NCBI RefSeq assembly: GCF_900109095.1
Contig: NZ_FNYZ01000019.1
Coordinates: 44,838 to 108,837 of the forward strand
Source of the DNA: Sphingobium sp. AP50
GTDB lineage: Bacteria; Pseudomonadota; Alphaproteobacteria; Sphingomonadales; Sphingomonadaceae
Length of the DNA stretch: 64,000 nucleotides
Direction: 5' to 3'
In this document: positions 52,291 through 60,372 of the stretch, in pieces
Layout of the letters: the number at the start of each line of letters is the position of its first letter
Position numbering within the stretch: the stretch's first letter is position 1
Notes under the pieces: model-generated
What the model saw: only the letters and a program-made list of their open reading frames with translations
What the model was told of the DNA's origin: nothing
Databases searched by the model: none
Made by a program: the position numbers and the translations under genes

Positions 52291-53224
52291 ACCGGTCGCG
52301 CTGCTGGCCATGGCGCTGGAGGCGCCGATCGGCTGGCCGGATGCGGTGCAGCGCCGGATCGGCCACCCGGTCGGCCTGTTCGCTGCCATCATCGACGTGT
52401 GCGAACGGCGCTGGAACCGGCCGGACCGGTCGGATGCCGCGCGGCGGGCGAGCGGGATAGCCTGCGTGCTGATCCTGTTGGCCATGACGATCGGTGGCGG
52501 ATTGTTGCTGGAATGGATGGCGCATCTGCTGCTGGGGCGCTGGGGCTGGATCATGGTCGCGCTGCTGGCGATGCCCGGCATGGCGGCGGGCAGCCTGCAT
52601 CGCCATGTCCACGCCGTCGTTATCCCCCTGCGCGCGGGCGATCTGGAGCAGGCGCGCAAGGCGGTCGGCATGATCGTCGGCCGCGATACAGCCCATTTGG
52701 ATTCCGCCGGAGTGGCGCGCGCCGCGATCGAAAGTCTGGCCGAAAGCTTTTGCGATGGCGTGGCGGCGCCGCTCTTCTGGCTGCTGATCGGCGGTCTGCC
52801 GGGCCTCTGGGCCTATAAGGCGATCAACACCGCCGACAGCCTGATCGGGCACAAGGAATCCCGCTGGCGCGCCTTTGGCTGGGCGGCGGCGCGGCTGGAC
52901 GATGGGCTGAACCTCATTCCGGCACGGCTGTCGGGCCTGCTGCTCTGTCTGGCGGCCGGGCGGGGCTGGCGGATAATGTGGCGTGATGCGCATCGCCATG
53001 CCTCCCCCAATGCGGGCTGGCCGGAGGCGGCAATGGCGGGTGCACTCGACCTGTCGCTGGCCGGGCCGATCGCCTATGACGGCGTGCGCCATGACAAGGA
53101 CTGGATCGGATCGGGCCGCCGCGATCTGAACGGGCAGGATATCGACAGGGCGTTGCGCCTCTACCGGCGGGCCTGCCTGCTGCTGGCGGCGCTGGCGGGA
53201 GGAGTGGCTTGGGCTTGGGGATGA
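52283..53224 (+). CDS. cbiB: Adenosylcobinamide-phosphate synthase
   Basis: A 313-residue membrane protein: MALEAPIGWPDAVQRRIGHPVG, LEQARKAVGMIVGRDTAHLDSAGVARAAIESLAESFCDGVAAPLFW, YKAINTADSLIGHKESRWRAFGWAAARLDD and RDAHRHASPNAGWPEAAMAGAL. It attaches aminopropanol (phosphate) to cobyric acid. Called cobD in aerobic-pathway nomenclature. Confidence 0.95.
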   Translation: MAEPVALLAMALEAPIGWPDAVQRRIGHPVGLFAAIIDVCERRWNRPDRSDAARRASGIACVLILLAMTIGGGLLLEWMAHLLLGRWGWIMVALLAMPGMAAGSLHRHVHAVVIPLRAGDLEQARKAVGMIVGRDTAHLDSAGVARAAIESLAESFCDGVAAPLFWLLIGGLPGLWAYKAINTADSLIGHKESRWRAFGWAAARLDDGLNLIPARLSGLLLCLAAGRGWRIMWRDAHRHASPNAGWPEAAMAGALDLSLAGPIAYDGVRHDKDWIGSGRRDLNGQDIDRALRLYRRACLLLAALAGGVAWAWG

Positions 53225-53727
53225 ATCATCTGTTCGTGCTGGGCGGCGCGCGGTCGGGCAAGAGCCGCCATGCGCAGATGCGCGCGGAGGCCATGCCCGG
53301 CGACCTGATCTATGTCGCGACCGCGCAGGCGCTCGACGCCGAAATGGCCGACCGTATCGATCGCCACCGCGCCGATCGCGGCCCGCGCTGGCGCACCATC
53401 GATGCGCCGTTCGATCTGGCGGCGGTCGTGCAGGCGCAGGCCCGGCCAGGCCAAACGCTGCTGATCGATTGTCTGACACTCTGGGCGTCCAACTTGCTGC
53501 TGGCGGAGCGGGACATGGACGCTGCGCTTGCCGCCCTCATCGATGCGCTCGACCATGCACAAGGGCCGGTCATTCTGGTCGCCAATGAAGTGGGGCTGGG
53601 CATCGTCCCCGACAATGCGCTGGCCCGCCGCTTTCGCGACATGGCGGGCACGATCAATCAGGTGGTCGCCGCCCATTGCCCCGAAGTGGTCTTCGTCGCA
53701 GCCGGCCTGCCGCTACGGCTGAAATAA
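53221..53727 (+). CDS. cobU: Adenosylcobinamide kinase / GTP:adenosylcobinamide-phosphate guanylyltransferase
   Basis: A 168-residue P-loop protein: FVLGGARSGKSRHAQMRAE, IYVATAQALDAEMADRIDRHRADRGPRWRTIDAP (guanylylated His region), LLIDCLTLWASNLLL, VILVANEVGLGIVPDNALARRFRDMAGTINQVVA. ATG 53221 overlaps the cbiB stop. It is the last gene; upstream corrin-ring genes are absent, so this operon covers cobyric acid/cobinamide to cobalamin only. Confidence 0.94.
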   Translation: MNHLFVLGGARSGKSRHAQMRAEAMPGDLIYVATAQALDAEMADRIDRHRADRGPRWRTIDAPFDLAAVVQAQARPGQTLLIDCLTLWASNLLLAERDMDAALAALIDALDHAQGPVILVANEVGLGIVPDNALARRFRDMAGTINQVVAAHCPEVVFVAAGLPLRLK

Positions 53728-53747
53728 GCGCCTCTCCACTCTCCCTC

Positions 53748-53776
53748 TTGGCAACAACAGTAACGATTGTTACTAT
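53748..53776 (+). promoter_or_regulatory. Promoter with box A5 for the stilbene dioxygenase gene
   Basis: TTGGCA (53748-53753), 17-bp spacer, TACTAT (53771-53776). The palindrome GTAACGATTGTTAC (53760-53773) fills the spacer and touches the -10. Confidence 0.8.
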
Positions 53777-53805
53777 GAGTCGAGATAAGAGAGGATCGAG
53801 AGGCC

Positions 53806-55281
53806 ATGCCTGCCTACCCCCAGACCATCCATTTCATCGGCCTCAACACGCCGGTCGGCGTCGAATGGTCGGCGCGCAATCTGGACGTGATCGGAGACAT
53901 CCCGGCCGAGATCGACGGCGCCTTCTTCCGCGCCGTGCCCGATCCCGCCCATGCGCCGATGTTCGCCGACGATATCGTCCTGTCGGGCGACGGCATGGTC
54001 GCGAAATTCGCGATTCAGGATGGCAAGGTCGACTATGCCATCCGCTATGTCGAAACCGAACGCTATGCACTGGAGAAGGACGCCCGCCGCGCCCTGTTCG
54101 GCCGTTATCGCAACCCCTTCACCGACGACCCGAGCGTCGGCGGCCGCGACCGCACCGTCGCCAATACGACGCCCGTCTGGCATGGCGGCCGCCTGTTCAT
54201 GACCAAGGAGGACGGGTTGGGCTATGAGGTCGATCCCGACACGCTGGAGACGATCGGCCGCTGGGATTATCATGGCGCCTTCACCTCCCAGACCTTCACC
54301 GCCCATCCGCGGGTCGATCCGGACACGGGGGAAATGTTCTTCTTCGGCTATGAGGCGGACGGGCTCTGCTCCACGAAGATCGCCTATGCCATCGCTGATC
54401 GCGACGGCAATCTCGTGTCGGAACAATGGTTCGATCAGCCCTATTGCTCGACCATCCATGATTTCGCGATCACCCAAAATTACGCGATCTTCCCGATCTT
54501 CCCCACCACCGCCGATCTCGACCGGTTGAAGGCTGGCGGCGAACATTGGGCGCATCAGCAGGAACTGGAAAGCTGGGTCGGCATCATGCTACGCTATGGC
54601 AAGGTGGAGGAGATGCGCTGGTTCCGGGGGCGCCCCGGCATTTCCGCCTTCCACCTGCTCAACGCCTTCGAGGAGGATGGCCGCATCCATCTCGACCTCT
54701 GCCTGTCGGACACCAATGCCTTTGGCTTCATGCGCGAGGCTGGCGGCATCCAGCGCGACCAGCGCGAAATTCAGGGTGGCCTCACCCGCTGGACCTTCGA
54801 CATGGAAAAGCCGGGCGATGGCTATGAAGAACGGGTCGTAGGCCCACCGGGCGACATGCCCCGCCTGCGCGACGCGGATCAGGGTCGCCCCTATCGATCG
54901 GCCTGGTATCTGTCGATGAATCCGCAGGGCGGTCCGCCGCTGCTCGGCGGCCCGGTCGGCTTTGCCTTCAACGCCCTGCTGCAGATCGAACCGGGCAATG
55001 GCCGGATCGACATGATGGGGCTGGAACCCGGCATGGCGATCAGCGAACCGGTACATGTGCCATCACCCCGGCCCGATCATGAAGGCTGGCTGCTGATGGT
55101 GGTGGACCGCCAGACCGGGGAGGCAGACTTCCGCTCCGAACTCTGGATCGTGGACGCCAATGCCATCGCCGCAGGCCCCATCGCCCGCGTGCCCATGCCC
55201 CTGCCGATGCGGGCGCAGGTCCATGGCGCCTGGGTATCGGCGGCGCAGCTTGCCACCGCAAAAAGTCGCCAACCGGCTTGA
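53806..55281 (+). CDS. Carotenoid-cleavage-oxygenase family, lignostilbene/isoeugenol-type dioxygenase
   Basis: A 491-residue non-heme iron oxygenase. Four iron-ligand histidines are at 167 (TAHPRVD), 218 (TIHDFA), 283 (SAFHLLN) and 473 (QVHGAWV). Tyr101 (GRYRNP) and Lys134 (MTKEDG) fall at the positions known in lignostilbene dioxygenases (NOV1, LsdA) to hold the 4-hydroxyl of the phenol. Position 59, Phe in NOV1, is Leu here. The enzyme should cleave a 4-hydroxystyryl double bond: lignostilbene to two vanillins, or isoeugenol to vanillin and acetaldehyde. It has its own box-A promoter and the TonB receptor follows. Confidence 0.87.
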   Translation: MPAYPQTIHFIGLNTPVGVEWSARNLDVIGDIPAEIDGAFFRAVPDPAHAPMFADDIVLSGDGMVAKFAIQDGKVDYAIRYVETERYALEKDARRALFGRYRNPFTDDPSVGGRDRTVANTTPVWHGGRLFMTKEDGLGYEVDPDTLETIGRWDYHGAFTSQTFTAHPRVDPDTGEMFFFGYEADGLCSTKIAYAIADRDGNLVSEQWFDQPYCSTIHDFAITQNYAIFPIFPTTADLDRLKAGGEHWAHQQELESWVGIMLRYGKVEEMRWFRGRPGISAFHLLNAFEEDGRIHLDLCLSDTNAFGFMREAGGIQRDQREIQGGLTRWTFDMEKPGDGYEERVVGPPGDMPRLRDADQGRPYRSAWYLSMNPQGGPPLLGGPVGFAFNALLQIEPGNGRIDMMGLEPGMAISEPVHVPSPRPDHEGWLLMVVDRQTGEADFRSELWIVDANAIAAGPIARVPMPLPMRAQVHGAWVSAAQLATAKSRQPA

Positions 55282-55306
55282 CATAATAGTAACGATCGTT
55301 ATTGAT
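55278..55306 (+). promoter_or_regulatory. Promoter with box A6 for the TonB receptor
   Basis: TTGACA (55278-55283, overlapping the dioxygenase stop codon), 17-bp spacer, ATTGAT (55301-55306). GTAACGATCGTTAT (55289-55302) lies in the spacer. Confidence 0.78.
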
Positions 55307-55491
55307 TGCAGGAGAGGGAAGGCGATGCGTCCTGCCCTCCAACAAGGACTGCAAAGCAGAACCGGCCAGCGGGGCGGGTGAGAGGATGACAGGGCAAGGC
55401 AGGCGCACAAGCGCCGCCCGCCCGGTGCCGTCGACAGGCGGCGCCGGTCCCTCTTTCCACGCCTGCGGCCATGAAAAGAGGGAGGACAAGC

Positions 55492-57891
55492 ATGACATCC
55501 TTTGGAAAGTGCGCATTTCGGACCCATGGAGCAGCGCTGGCCCTGGTCGCGGCCATGACCGCTGCGCCGGCCTTTGCCCAGGAAACGGCGCAGCCAGACC
55601 AGGCGAGCGGGCAGGCAGGCGATCAGGCCAACAGCGCCGACATCATCGTCACCGCCCAGTTTCGCGCCCAGAATTTGCAGGACACGCCGATCGCGATCAC
55701 CGCCGTCTCGGCCGATACGCTCGCCGCGCGCAGCCAGACCAGCGTCACCGATCTCGGCCAGTTCGCGCCCAACGTCGCGCTGGCCCCGGCAACCAGCATT
55801 CAGGGCAACAGCGTTGCCGCCTTCATCCGCGGCGTGGGCCAGCTCGACGCGAGCTTCGCGCTGGAACCGGGCGTGGGCATTTATGTCGATGATATCTATT
55901 ATGGCACCACCTTCGGCGCGGTGATGGACCTCACCGATCTGGAACGGGTGGAGGTGCTGCGCGGGCCACAGGGCACGCTGGCCGGCAAGAACAGCGTCGG
56001 CGGCGCGGTCAAGCTGTTCAGCAAAAAGCCGGATTCCACCCCCGGCGGCTTTATCGAGGCGACCTATGGCCGGTTCGACCGGATCGAACTGCGCGGCAGC
56101 GCCAATATCCCGCTGACGAACGACCTGTTCCTGCGCGTATCCGGCGTGTCGAAAAATGTCGACGGCTATATGAGCCTGCTCGACTATGGCTGTGTCAATC
56201 CGACCTCTGGCATTCCGGCCAGCAGCGGCAATAAAAATTGCAAGATCGGCACCGAAGGCGGCATCGACGTGATGGGCCTGCGCGCAGCATTGCGCTACGC
56301 GCCCGCCGGATCGCCACTCGAAATCAACATCGTGGGCGATGTATCGCGCGACAATAGCGAAGTGGTCGCCACCAAATTGCTCTATGCCGATAATCCGTCG
56401 GTGCGCAGCTATGACGCCAGCGATGCGACGGCCGGCATCCCCTTCGACAGCCGCTTCCTGACCGGGGCGAAGAGCTACACCTCCTACGCCACCTATGCGA
56501 CCGGCGGCAATTATACGACCGCCTTCGGCATCCCGACCCAGGTCGCACCGGGCGGCTTCACCGCCAGCCCGACCAGCACGGTCAAGGCATGGGGCCTGTC
56601 CGGCACGATCGATTATGACTTGTCTGACAGCCTGAAACTCAAATCCATCACCGGCTGGCGCGAAGCCCATGGCACCAGCGCGATCGACGTGGACGGATCG
56701 CCGCTCGCCATCCTGCTCCAGCAATTCACCTATGGCCATGAACAGTTCACGCAGGAACTGCGCCTCAGCGCCAATTTCAATGATCTGGTCGACCTGACCG
56801 TGGGCGGCTTCTATTATAGCGCGACCGACACGATCAAAGGGCGCAGCCAGATCCCGACCCTGTTGTTCGATTTCATGTCGGACGACGTGATCAAGAATCG
56901 CAGCGTGTCCGCCTTCGCCCATGGCGAATTTCATGTGACCGACGCCTTCAACATCATCGGCGGTCTGCGCTACACCGACGACAAGAAGACGTACCGCTAT
57001 TCCCGTCGCAATGTGGACGGCAGCCTGCCGAGCGGCGCCTTCTTTACCCCCAATTTCCTGCTGGCGGGGCTGGATGGTCTGACCGGCACGTTCAAGGGCG
57101 ATCGGCTCGATTATCGTCTGGGCGTCAATTATCGCTGGTCTGGCGACCTGATGACCTATGCCCAGATATCGACCGGGTTCAAGGGCGGCGGCATCAACCC
57201 GCGCCCGTCCGCCCCGGATCAGGTGCTGACTTTCGGCCCGGAAACGCTGACCACTTATGAAGCGGGCTTCAAGGCGGATCTGCTGGGCCGCATGCTGCGC
57301 CTGAACGGTGCGGTCTTCCTCAACAAATATAAGGATATGCAGCTTGTCCGCTATCAGTGCCCGGAAAGCGTGGTGCTGTCCTGCTCGGTGCCGTCCAATG
57401 CGGGCGATGCACAAGTGTTCGGCTGGGAAGCGGAAGCGCAATTCCATCCGGCCGATGGCCTGTCGATCGATGCGTCGGTCGGCTATCTCGATTTCGATTA
57501 TACGAAGATCACCAATGCCGCGACGCTGGTGACGAAGGACATGATCGCGCCCTTCATCAGCAAATGGCAATTGTCGGCCGGCATCCAATATGAAGCGGAT
57601 CTGGGCGGCAATGGCACGCTGACGCCGCGGATCGACTGGTCCTGGCGCTCCAACTTCTATTATAATTCGGTCAACAACGCCTATAATCTGATCGACCCGC
57701 CCAGCCTGGTGAATGCGCGGCTGACCTATCAGGCGGCGGACAAGGACTGGTCGCTCAGCGCCGGCGTCACCAATCTCTTCGACAAATTCTATTATAATGG
57801 CGTCGCGGAAAATGTCGGCACCTTCGGCGTCGTGACCGGCACCGTCGGCCGCCCGCGCGAATGGACCGTGACCGTGAAGAAGAATTTCTGA
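55492..57891 (+). CDS. TonB-dependent receptor of the aromatic regulon
   Basis: A 799-residue outer-membrane receptor. Signal peptide ends AAPAFAQE; TonB-box-like stretch SADIIVTAQFRAQNLQDTPIAITAVSADTL; plug motifs VTDLGQFAPNVALAPATS and VYVDDIYYGTTFGAVMDLTDLERVEVLRGPQGTLAGKNSVGGAVKLFSKKP; barrel with FRVSTGFKGGGI-like and FEAGFKADLLGRMLRLNG strands; C-terminal strand ends REWTVTVKKNF. ATG 55492 follows GGAGGACAAG. Its box-A promoter ties it to the catabolic genes, so it is a candidate importer for a lignin dimer or phenylpropanoid, as DdvT is in SYK-6. Confidence 0.92.
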   Translation: MTSFGKCAFRTHGAALALVAAMTAAPAFAQETAQPDQASGQAGDQANSADIIVTAQFRAQNLQDTPIAITAVSADTLAARSQTSVTDLGQFAPNVALAPATSIQGNSVAAFIRGVGQLDASFALEPGVGIYVDDIYYGTTFGAVMDLTDLERVEVLRGPQGTLAGKNSVGGAVKLFSKKPDSTPGGFIEATYGRFDRIELRGSANIPLTNDLFLRVSGVSKNVDGYMSLLDYGCVNPTSGIPASSGNKNCKIGTEGGIDVMGLRAALRYAPAGSPLEINIVGDVSRDNSEVVATKLLYADNPSVRSYDASDATAGIPFDSRFLTGAKSYTSYATYATGGNYTTAFGIPTQVAPGGFTASPTSTVKAWGLSGTIDYDLSDSLKLKSITGWREAHGTSAIDVDGSPLAILLQQFTYGHEQFTQELRLSANFNDLVDLTVGGFYYSATDTIKGRSQIPTLLFDFMSDDVIKNRSVSAFAHGEFHVTDAFNIIGGLRYTDDKKTYRYSRRNVDGSLPSGAFFTPNFLLAGLDGLTGTFKGDRLDYRLGVNYRWSGDLMTYAQISTGFKGGGINPRPSAPDQVLTFGPETLTTYEAGFKADLLGRMLRLNGAVFLNKYKDMQLVRYQCPESVVLSCSVPSNAGDAQVFGWEAEAQFHPADGLSIDASVGYLDFDYTKITNAATLVTKDMIAPFISKWQLSAGIQYEADLGGNGTLTPRIDWSWRSNFYYNSVNNAYNLIDPPSLVNARLTYQAADKDWSLSAGVTNLFDKFYYNGVAENVGTFGVVTGTVGRPREWTVTVKKNF

Positions 57892-57958
57892 TCCTTGTTT
57901 GACCGGAGACAGTCCCGGCGACCGGACAAGGATCGGTGATGCCGTAGGGAAGGGGAGG

Positions 57959-57992
57959 AAGGCCCGTCCGCTTTAAGCGGGCGGGCCTTTTT
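57959..57992 (+). terminator. Intrinsic terminator after the TonB receptor
   Basis: GGCCCGTCCGCTT is paired with AAGCGGGCGGGCC (57961-57987) and followed by TTTTT. Confidence 0.92.
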
Positions 57993-58376
57993 CATGGGGG
58001 CATGACCTCGGATTGCGGCGTGTGTTGAGATGCTTCTGGCGCAGGATGTGCGCAATTGGCGATAACCCAACCCCGTTCGGCCCTTCGACAAGCTCAGGAG
58101 CGCCTGAAGCCCTGGCGGGTAACGAAATGGCTGCTTGCGGATCGCTACAACCCGATAGCGGTCATTTCACCACCATCTCGAAACACCCCGCAAATGAGGT
58201 TGTCGGACACATCCTCAATCCGACAGTGGTTCTCGCACGGACGAGGGGCCAGCGCGACCACGCAATGCCTTCTCCGACGTGATTTCTTCAGAATTGGGTG
58301 ACGAATGCGCGGCCACCATGTGTTTCCCGACAGGGCGCGCAAAAGCTGCAAGCCAACACGCGACCTATCGAGGAAA
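57993..58376. other. Gap without supported gene; repeat fragment
   Basis: About 380 bp with stop codons in all frames beyond short ORFs. It contains a fragment (CCCTTCGACAAGCTCAGGAG, 58081-58100) of the extragenic repeat family seen at 35101 and 42800. GC is lower than in the flanking genes. It marks the edge of the accessory patch. Confidence 0.6.
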
Positions 58377-59027
58377 TCAAAACCTTGATGCGTTCCAAGG
58401 TGGCAACCGCAAAGTTTCTCTTTGTAGCGCGATTGTCATTGCAACATCCTGCCTAAGCCTTGTCGCGTCTGGTAAGAGGCTCGACATGCGCTTAGTCTTT
58501 AGATGAAGCACGGACGTTTGATCCACTGGACTATGCAATACACTTCTGAACATCTCGGCTGCGTCATCAGTACGCCCGGCTAGCCCCGCCGTGACCCCGG
58601 CATTGTAGGCCATCCATCCGGGATGCGCCTGTGCCTGCCGTGCTTCGGTCCGCGCCTGTTCCAAGAGAACCTCGGTCGTATCGGCTATGGAAGAGAACAT
58701 TGTCGCAAGTCGCTGCGCCTCTTCCGCCGCGCTATTGGCGAGGCCCGCTGCCACGACCGCGAACTGTTCATCGGATGCGTATTCCGCGAAGCCTTCCAAG
58801 CGTCCGCCGAAGTCGAAGCTGATTGTGCCTATGTCCATCCAGAGCCAGTGGGCAGCGACGTTGAGATAGCTGCCCTTGCTCCAGGAACTGGGCTGGAACT
58901 CCACAACAGCGAGCCACCAAGAATGATCGAAGAACCATAGGCGCGACTGTCCCTTACGCTGAAAGCCTAAGGGCCTGAGTATCGCTTTAGCAGCATTGGC
59001 AATTAGCTTTTCATGTGGACCCGGCAT
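58377..59027 (-). CDS. DUF4304 domain protein
   Basis: A 216-residue protein; residues about 5-115 match the DUF4304 pattern (LIANAAKAILRPLGFQRKGQSRLWFFDHSWWLAVVEFQPSSWSKGSYLNVAAHWLWM). The rest is an alpha-helical region with a TPR-like stretch (GWMAYNAGVTAGLAGRTDDAAEMFRSVLHSP). No known activity. Codon use and lower GC differ from neighbours, and it sits beside a toxin-antitoxin pair between repeats, consistent with acquisition. Start at 59027 by ATG; no close homologue with function is recognised. Confidence 0.75.
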   Translation of the reverse strand: MPGPHEKLIANAAKAILRPLGFQRKGQSRLWFFDHSWWLAVVEFQPSSWSKGSYLNVAAHWLWMDIGTISFDFGGRLEGFAEYASDEQFAVVAAGLANSAAEEAQRLATMFSSIADTTEVLLEQARTEARQAQAHPGWMAYNAGVTAGLAGRTDDAAEMFRSVLHSPVDQTSVLHLKTKRMSSLLPDATRLRQDVAMTIALQRETLRLPPWNASRF

Positions 59028-59142
59028 TTATCTTCCCCCGCGCAAACCTATTTTGCACTTACGTCCGTTCACTATTCTATCTTTGCCGTTCGCTGCACAA
59101 CAATCAGCTGAAATCCGTCAGGTGAAGGTACGCAGCACGCGC

Positions 59143-59568
59143 TCAATTGTCTTCCCACGGGTTGAGTATGGGAACGCCCGTCGCCTCAAAGTCAGCGACA
59201 TTGCGCGTCACTATGGTCAAGCCATGCGCTTGAGCGGTTGCGGCAATCCAGCCATCGCGCTCACTTACCGGATCGGGAACGTGCAGCGCAGCGCAAGCAA
59301 CTGCGACTGTCGAGTCCATCGCCAGCACACGACCGGCAAAGCCGGGTTTGACGATATGGTCGAGCCAGTGCCGTAATCGCTCGCCCTGTGCGGGATCACG
59401 ACGCTCGACACGAACCACGCCCAGTTCCAGTTCGAACAGCGACATAGCCGAAACGAAAGTTGTGCTGGGATCGGTTGCCTTGAGCCATGCTACGACCGCC
59501 GGCGCTGCGCGACCGGATCGGGCCTTGCGACTTTCGGAAATGACATTGGTGTCGATCAGGAACATCAA
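59143..59568 (-). CDS. PIN-domain toxin (VapC/FitB-like)
   Basis: A 141-residue PIN nuclease. Acidic residues of the active site are in FLIDTNVISES, VSAMSLFELELGVVR, DSTVAVACAAL and RDGWIAATAQAHGLTIVTRNVADFEATGV. This is the FitB/VapC subgroup that cuts RNA. Its start overlaps the antitoxin stop (ATGA). Confidence 0.92.
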   Translation of the reverse strand: MMFLIDTNVISESRKARSGRAAPAVVAWLKATDPSTTFVSAMSLFELELGVVRVERRDPAQGERLRHWLDHIVKPGFAGRVLAMDSTVAVACAALHVPDPVSERDGWIAATAQAHGLTIVTRNVADFEATGVPILNPWEDN

Positions 59569-59816
59569 TCCAGTTCCGCCGGCCGCGAAGCGAGACGGGC
59601 CTTGGGCGGCTCGAAATCGAAATCCTGATCATCGTCGGGCATCAGCACGTCCAGCAGCGACATGCCGCGCCCTGCCAAACGCTCATAGTCCTTGATCGCC
59701 ATCACAACGAGCGAAGGCTTGTTGCGGTCGGTGATGAAGACGGGACCAGACAAAGCGGCACGCTTGATGCTGCCAGGGTCGCGATTGAACTCCCGACTGG
59801 TGAAAGTGGCTGTCAT
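59565..59816 (-). CDS. Phd/YefM-type antitoxin
   Basis: An 83-residue antitoxin: MTATFTSREFNRDPGSIKRAALSGPVFITDRNKPSLVVMAIKDYERL is the Phd/YefM DNA-binding fold, and the C-terminal tail (MPDDDQDFDFEPPKARLA) is acidic and presumably wraps the PIN toxin. ATG 59816 follows GGAGGT with good spacing; the longer frame adds only three to four residues. Confidence 0.9.
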   Translation of the reverse strand: MTATFTSREFNRDPGSIKRAALSGPVFITDRNKPSLVVMAIKDYERLAGRGMSLLDVLMPDDDQDFDFEPPKARLASRPAELD

Positions 59817-59820
59817 TGGC

Positions 59821-59856
59821 ACCTCCATATGTCGTTACATACAGACACATGGAGGT
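59821..59856. promoter_or_regulatory. Inverted repeat at the antitoxin ribosome-binding site
   Basis: ACCTCCATATGTC and GACACATGGAGGT are near-perfect mirrors (one mismatch) separated by 10 bp. The left arm encodes the minus-strand Shine-Dalgarno GGAGGT of the antitoxin gene. It is a likely autoregulatory operator and, as RNA, a hairpin that could hide the ribosome site. Confidence 0.6.
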
Positions 59857-60279
59857 GCGGCGGCAGAATGTCAATGTAGCAGCTATGCAATCGGATCGGC
59901 AGTCCGTCAGGTAAATGGCGACTCATTTTCCACCATCCCTAATATGTCCCACCACCTGCACGCCGATACACTCTTACAATGTAGGATTTCTTCTGATCTA
60001 CCATGGAGGATGAAGCCATCCTCCTCCCTGAAATCGGTCGCCTCCGTCACGCGCGGGGCATGCGCGTTGCAGGTGCAAAGCTGGCGCGTTCCCGTCGCGT
60101 TGCAGCCGCCTGACAGGCGCGTCTCCGCAGGGGCAGGTGGCGCGTTGCAGGCGCTTGGGGGACGCTTCGCGAGTGCATTGCAGGTGCATTCTGCCCTTTT
60201 TAGCCCGACGACATTGTGAACTTCGGCGCTGTCCTACACGCCACCCCATCCTCGCCCCCTCCAGCCGCCCGATTGGCCG
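59857..60279. other. Gap without supported gene; degenerate direct repeats
   Basis: 423 bp between the toxin-antitoxin module and the aldehyde dehydrogenase promoter. Four copies of GCRTTGCAGSYGC lie at 60063, 60097, 60142 and 60175 with irregular spacing. No ORF here has a ribosome site or recognisable product. Confidence 0.55.
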
Positions 60280-60307
60280 TTGCAATAATAATAACGTTCG
60301 TTATGAT
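60280..60307 (+). promoter_or_regulatory. Promoter with box A7 for the aldehyde dehydrogenase operon
   Basis: TTGCAA (60280-60285), 16-bp spacer, TATGAT (60302-60307). ATAACGTTCGTTAT (60291-60304) lies in the spacer and overlaps the -10. Confidence 0.8.
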
Positions 60308-60372
60308 GGTTCCATCAGCTGGCCGACCGCCCGGATCAGGGGCGGCGGCGCACAGGCAGGAGAGGATTGATC

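Noticed and set aside
53806..55281. Apocarotenoid (retinal or carotenoid) dioxygenase assignment
   Set aside because: Tyr101 and Lys134 and the neighbouring aromatic genes favour phenolic stilbene-type substrates.
55063..57588. 841-codon antisense ORF under the TonB receptor (and similar at 9825-11765, 44432-46333, 60301-61788, 1814-3433)
   Set aside because: High GC makes long reverse frames common. These lack ribosome sites and domain motifs, while the opposite strand encodes complete recognised proteins.
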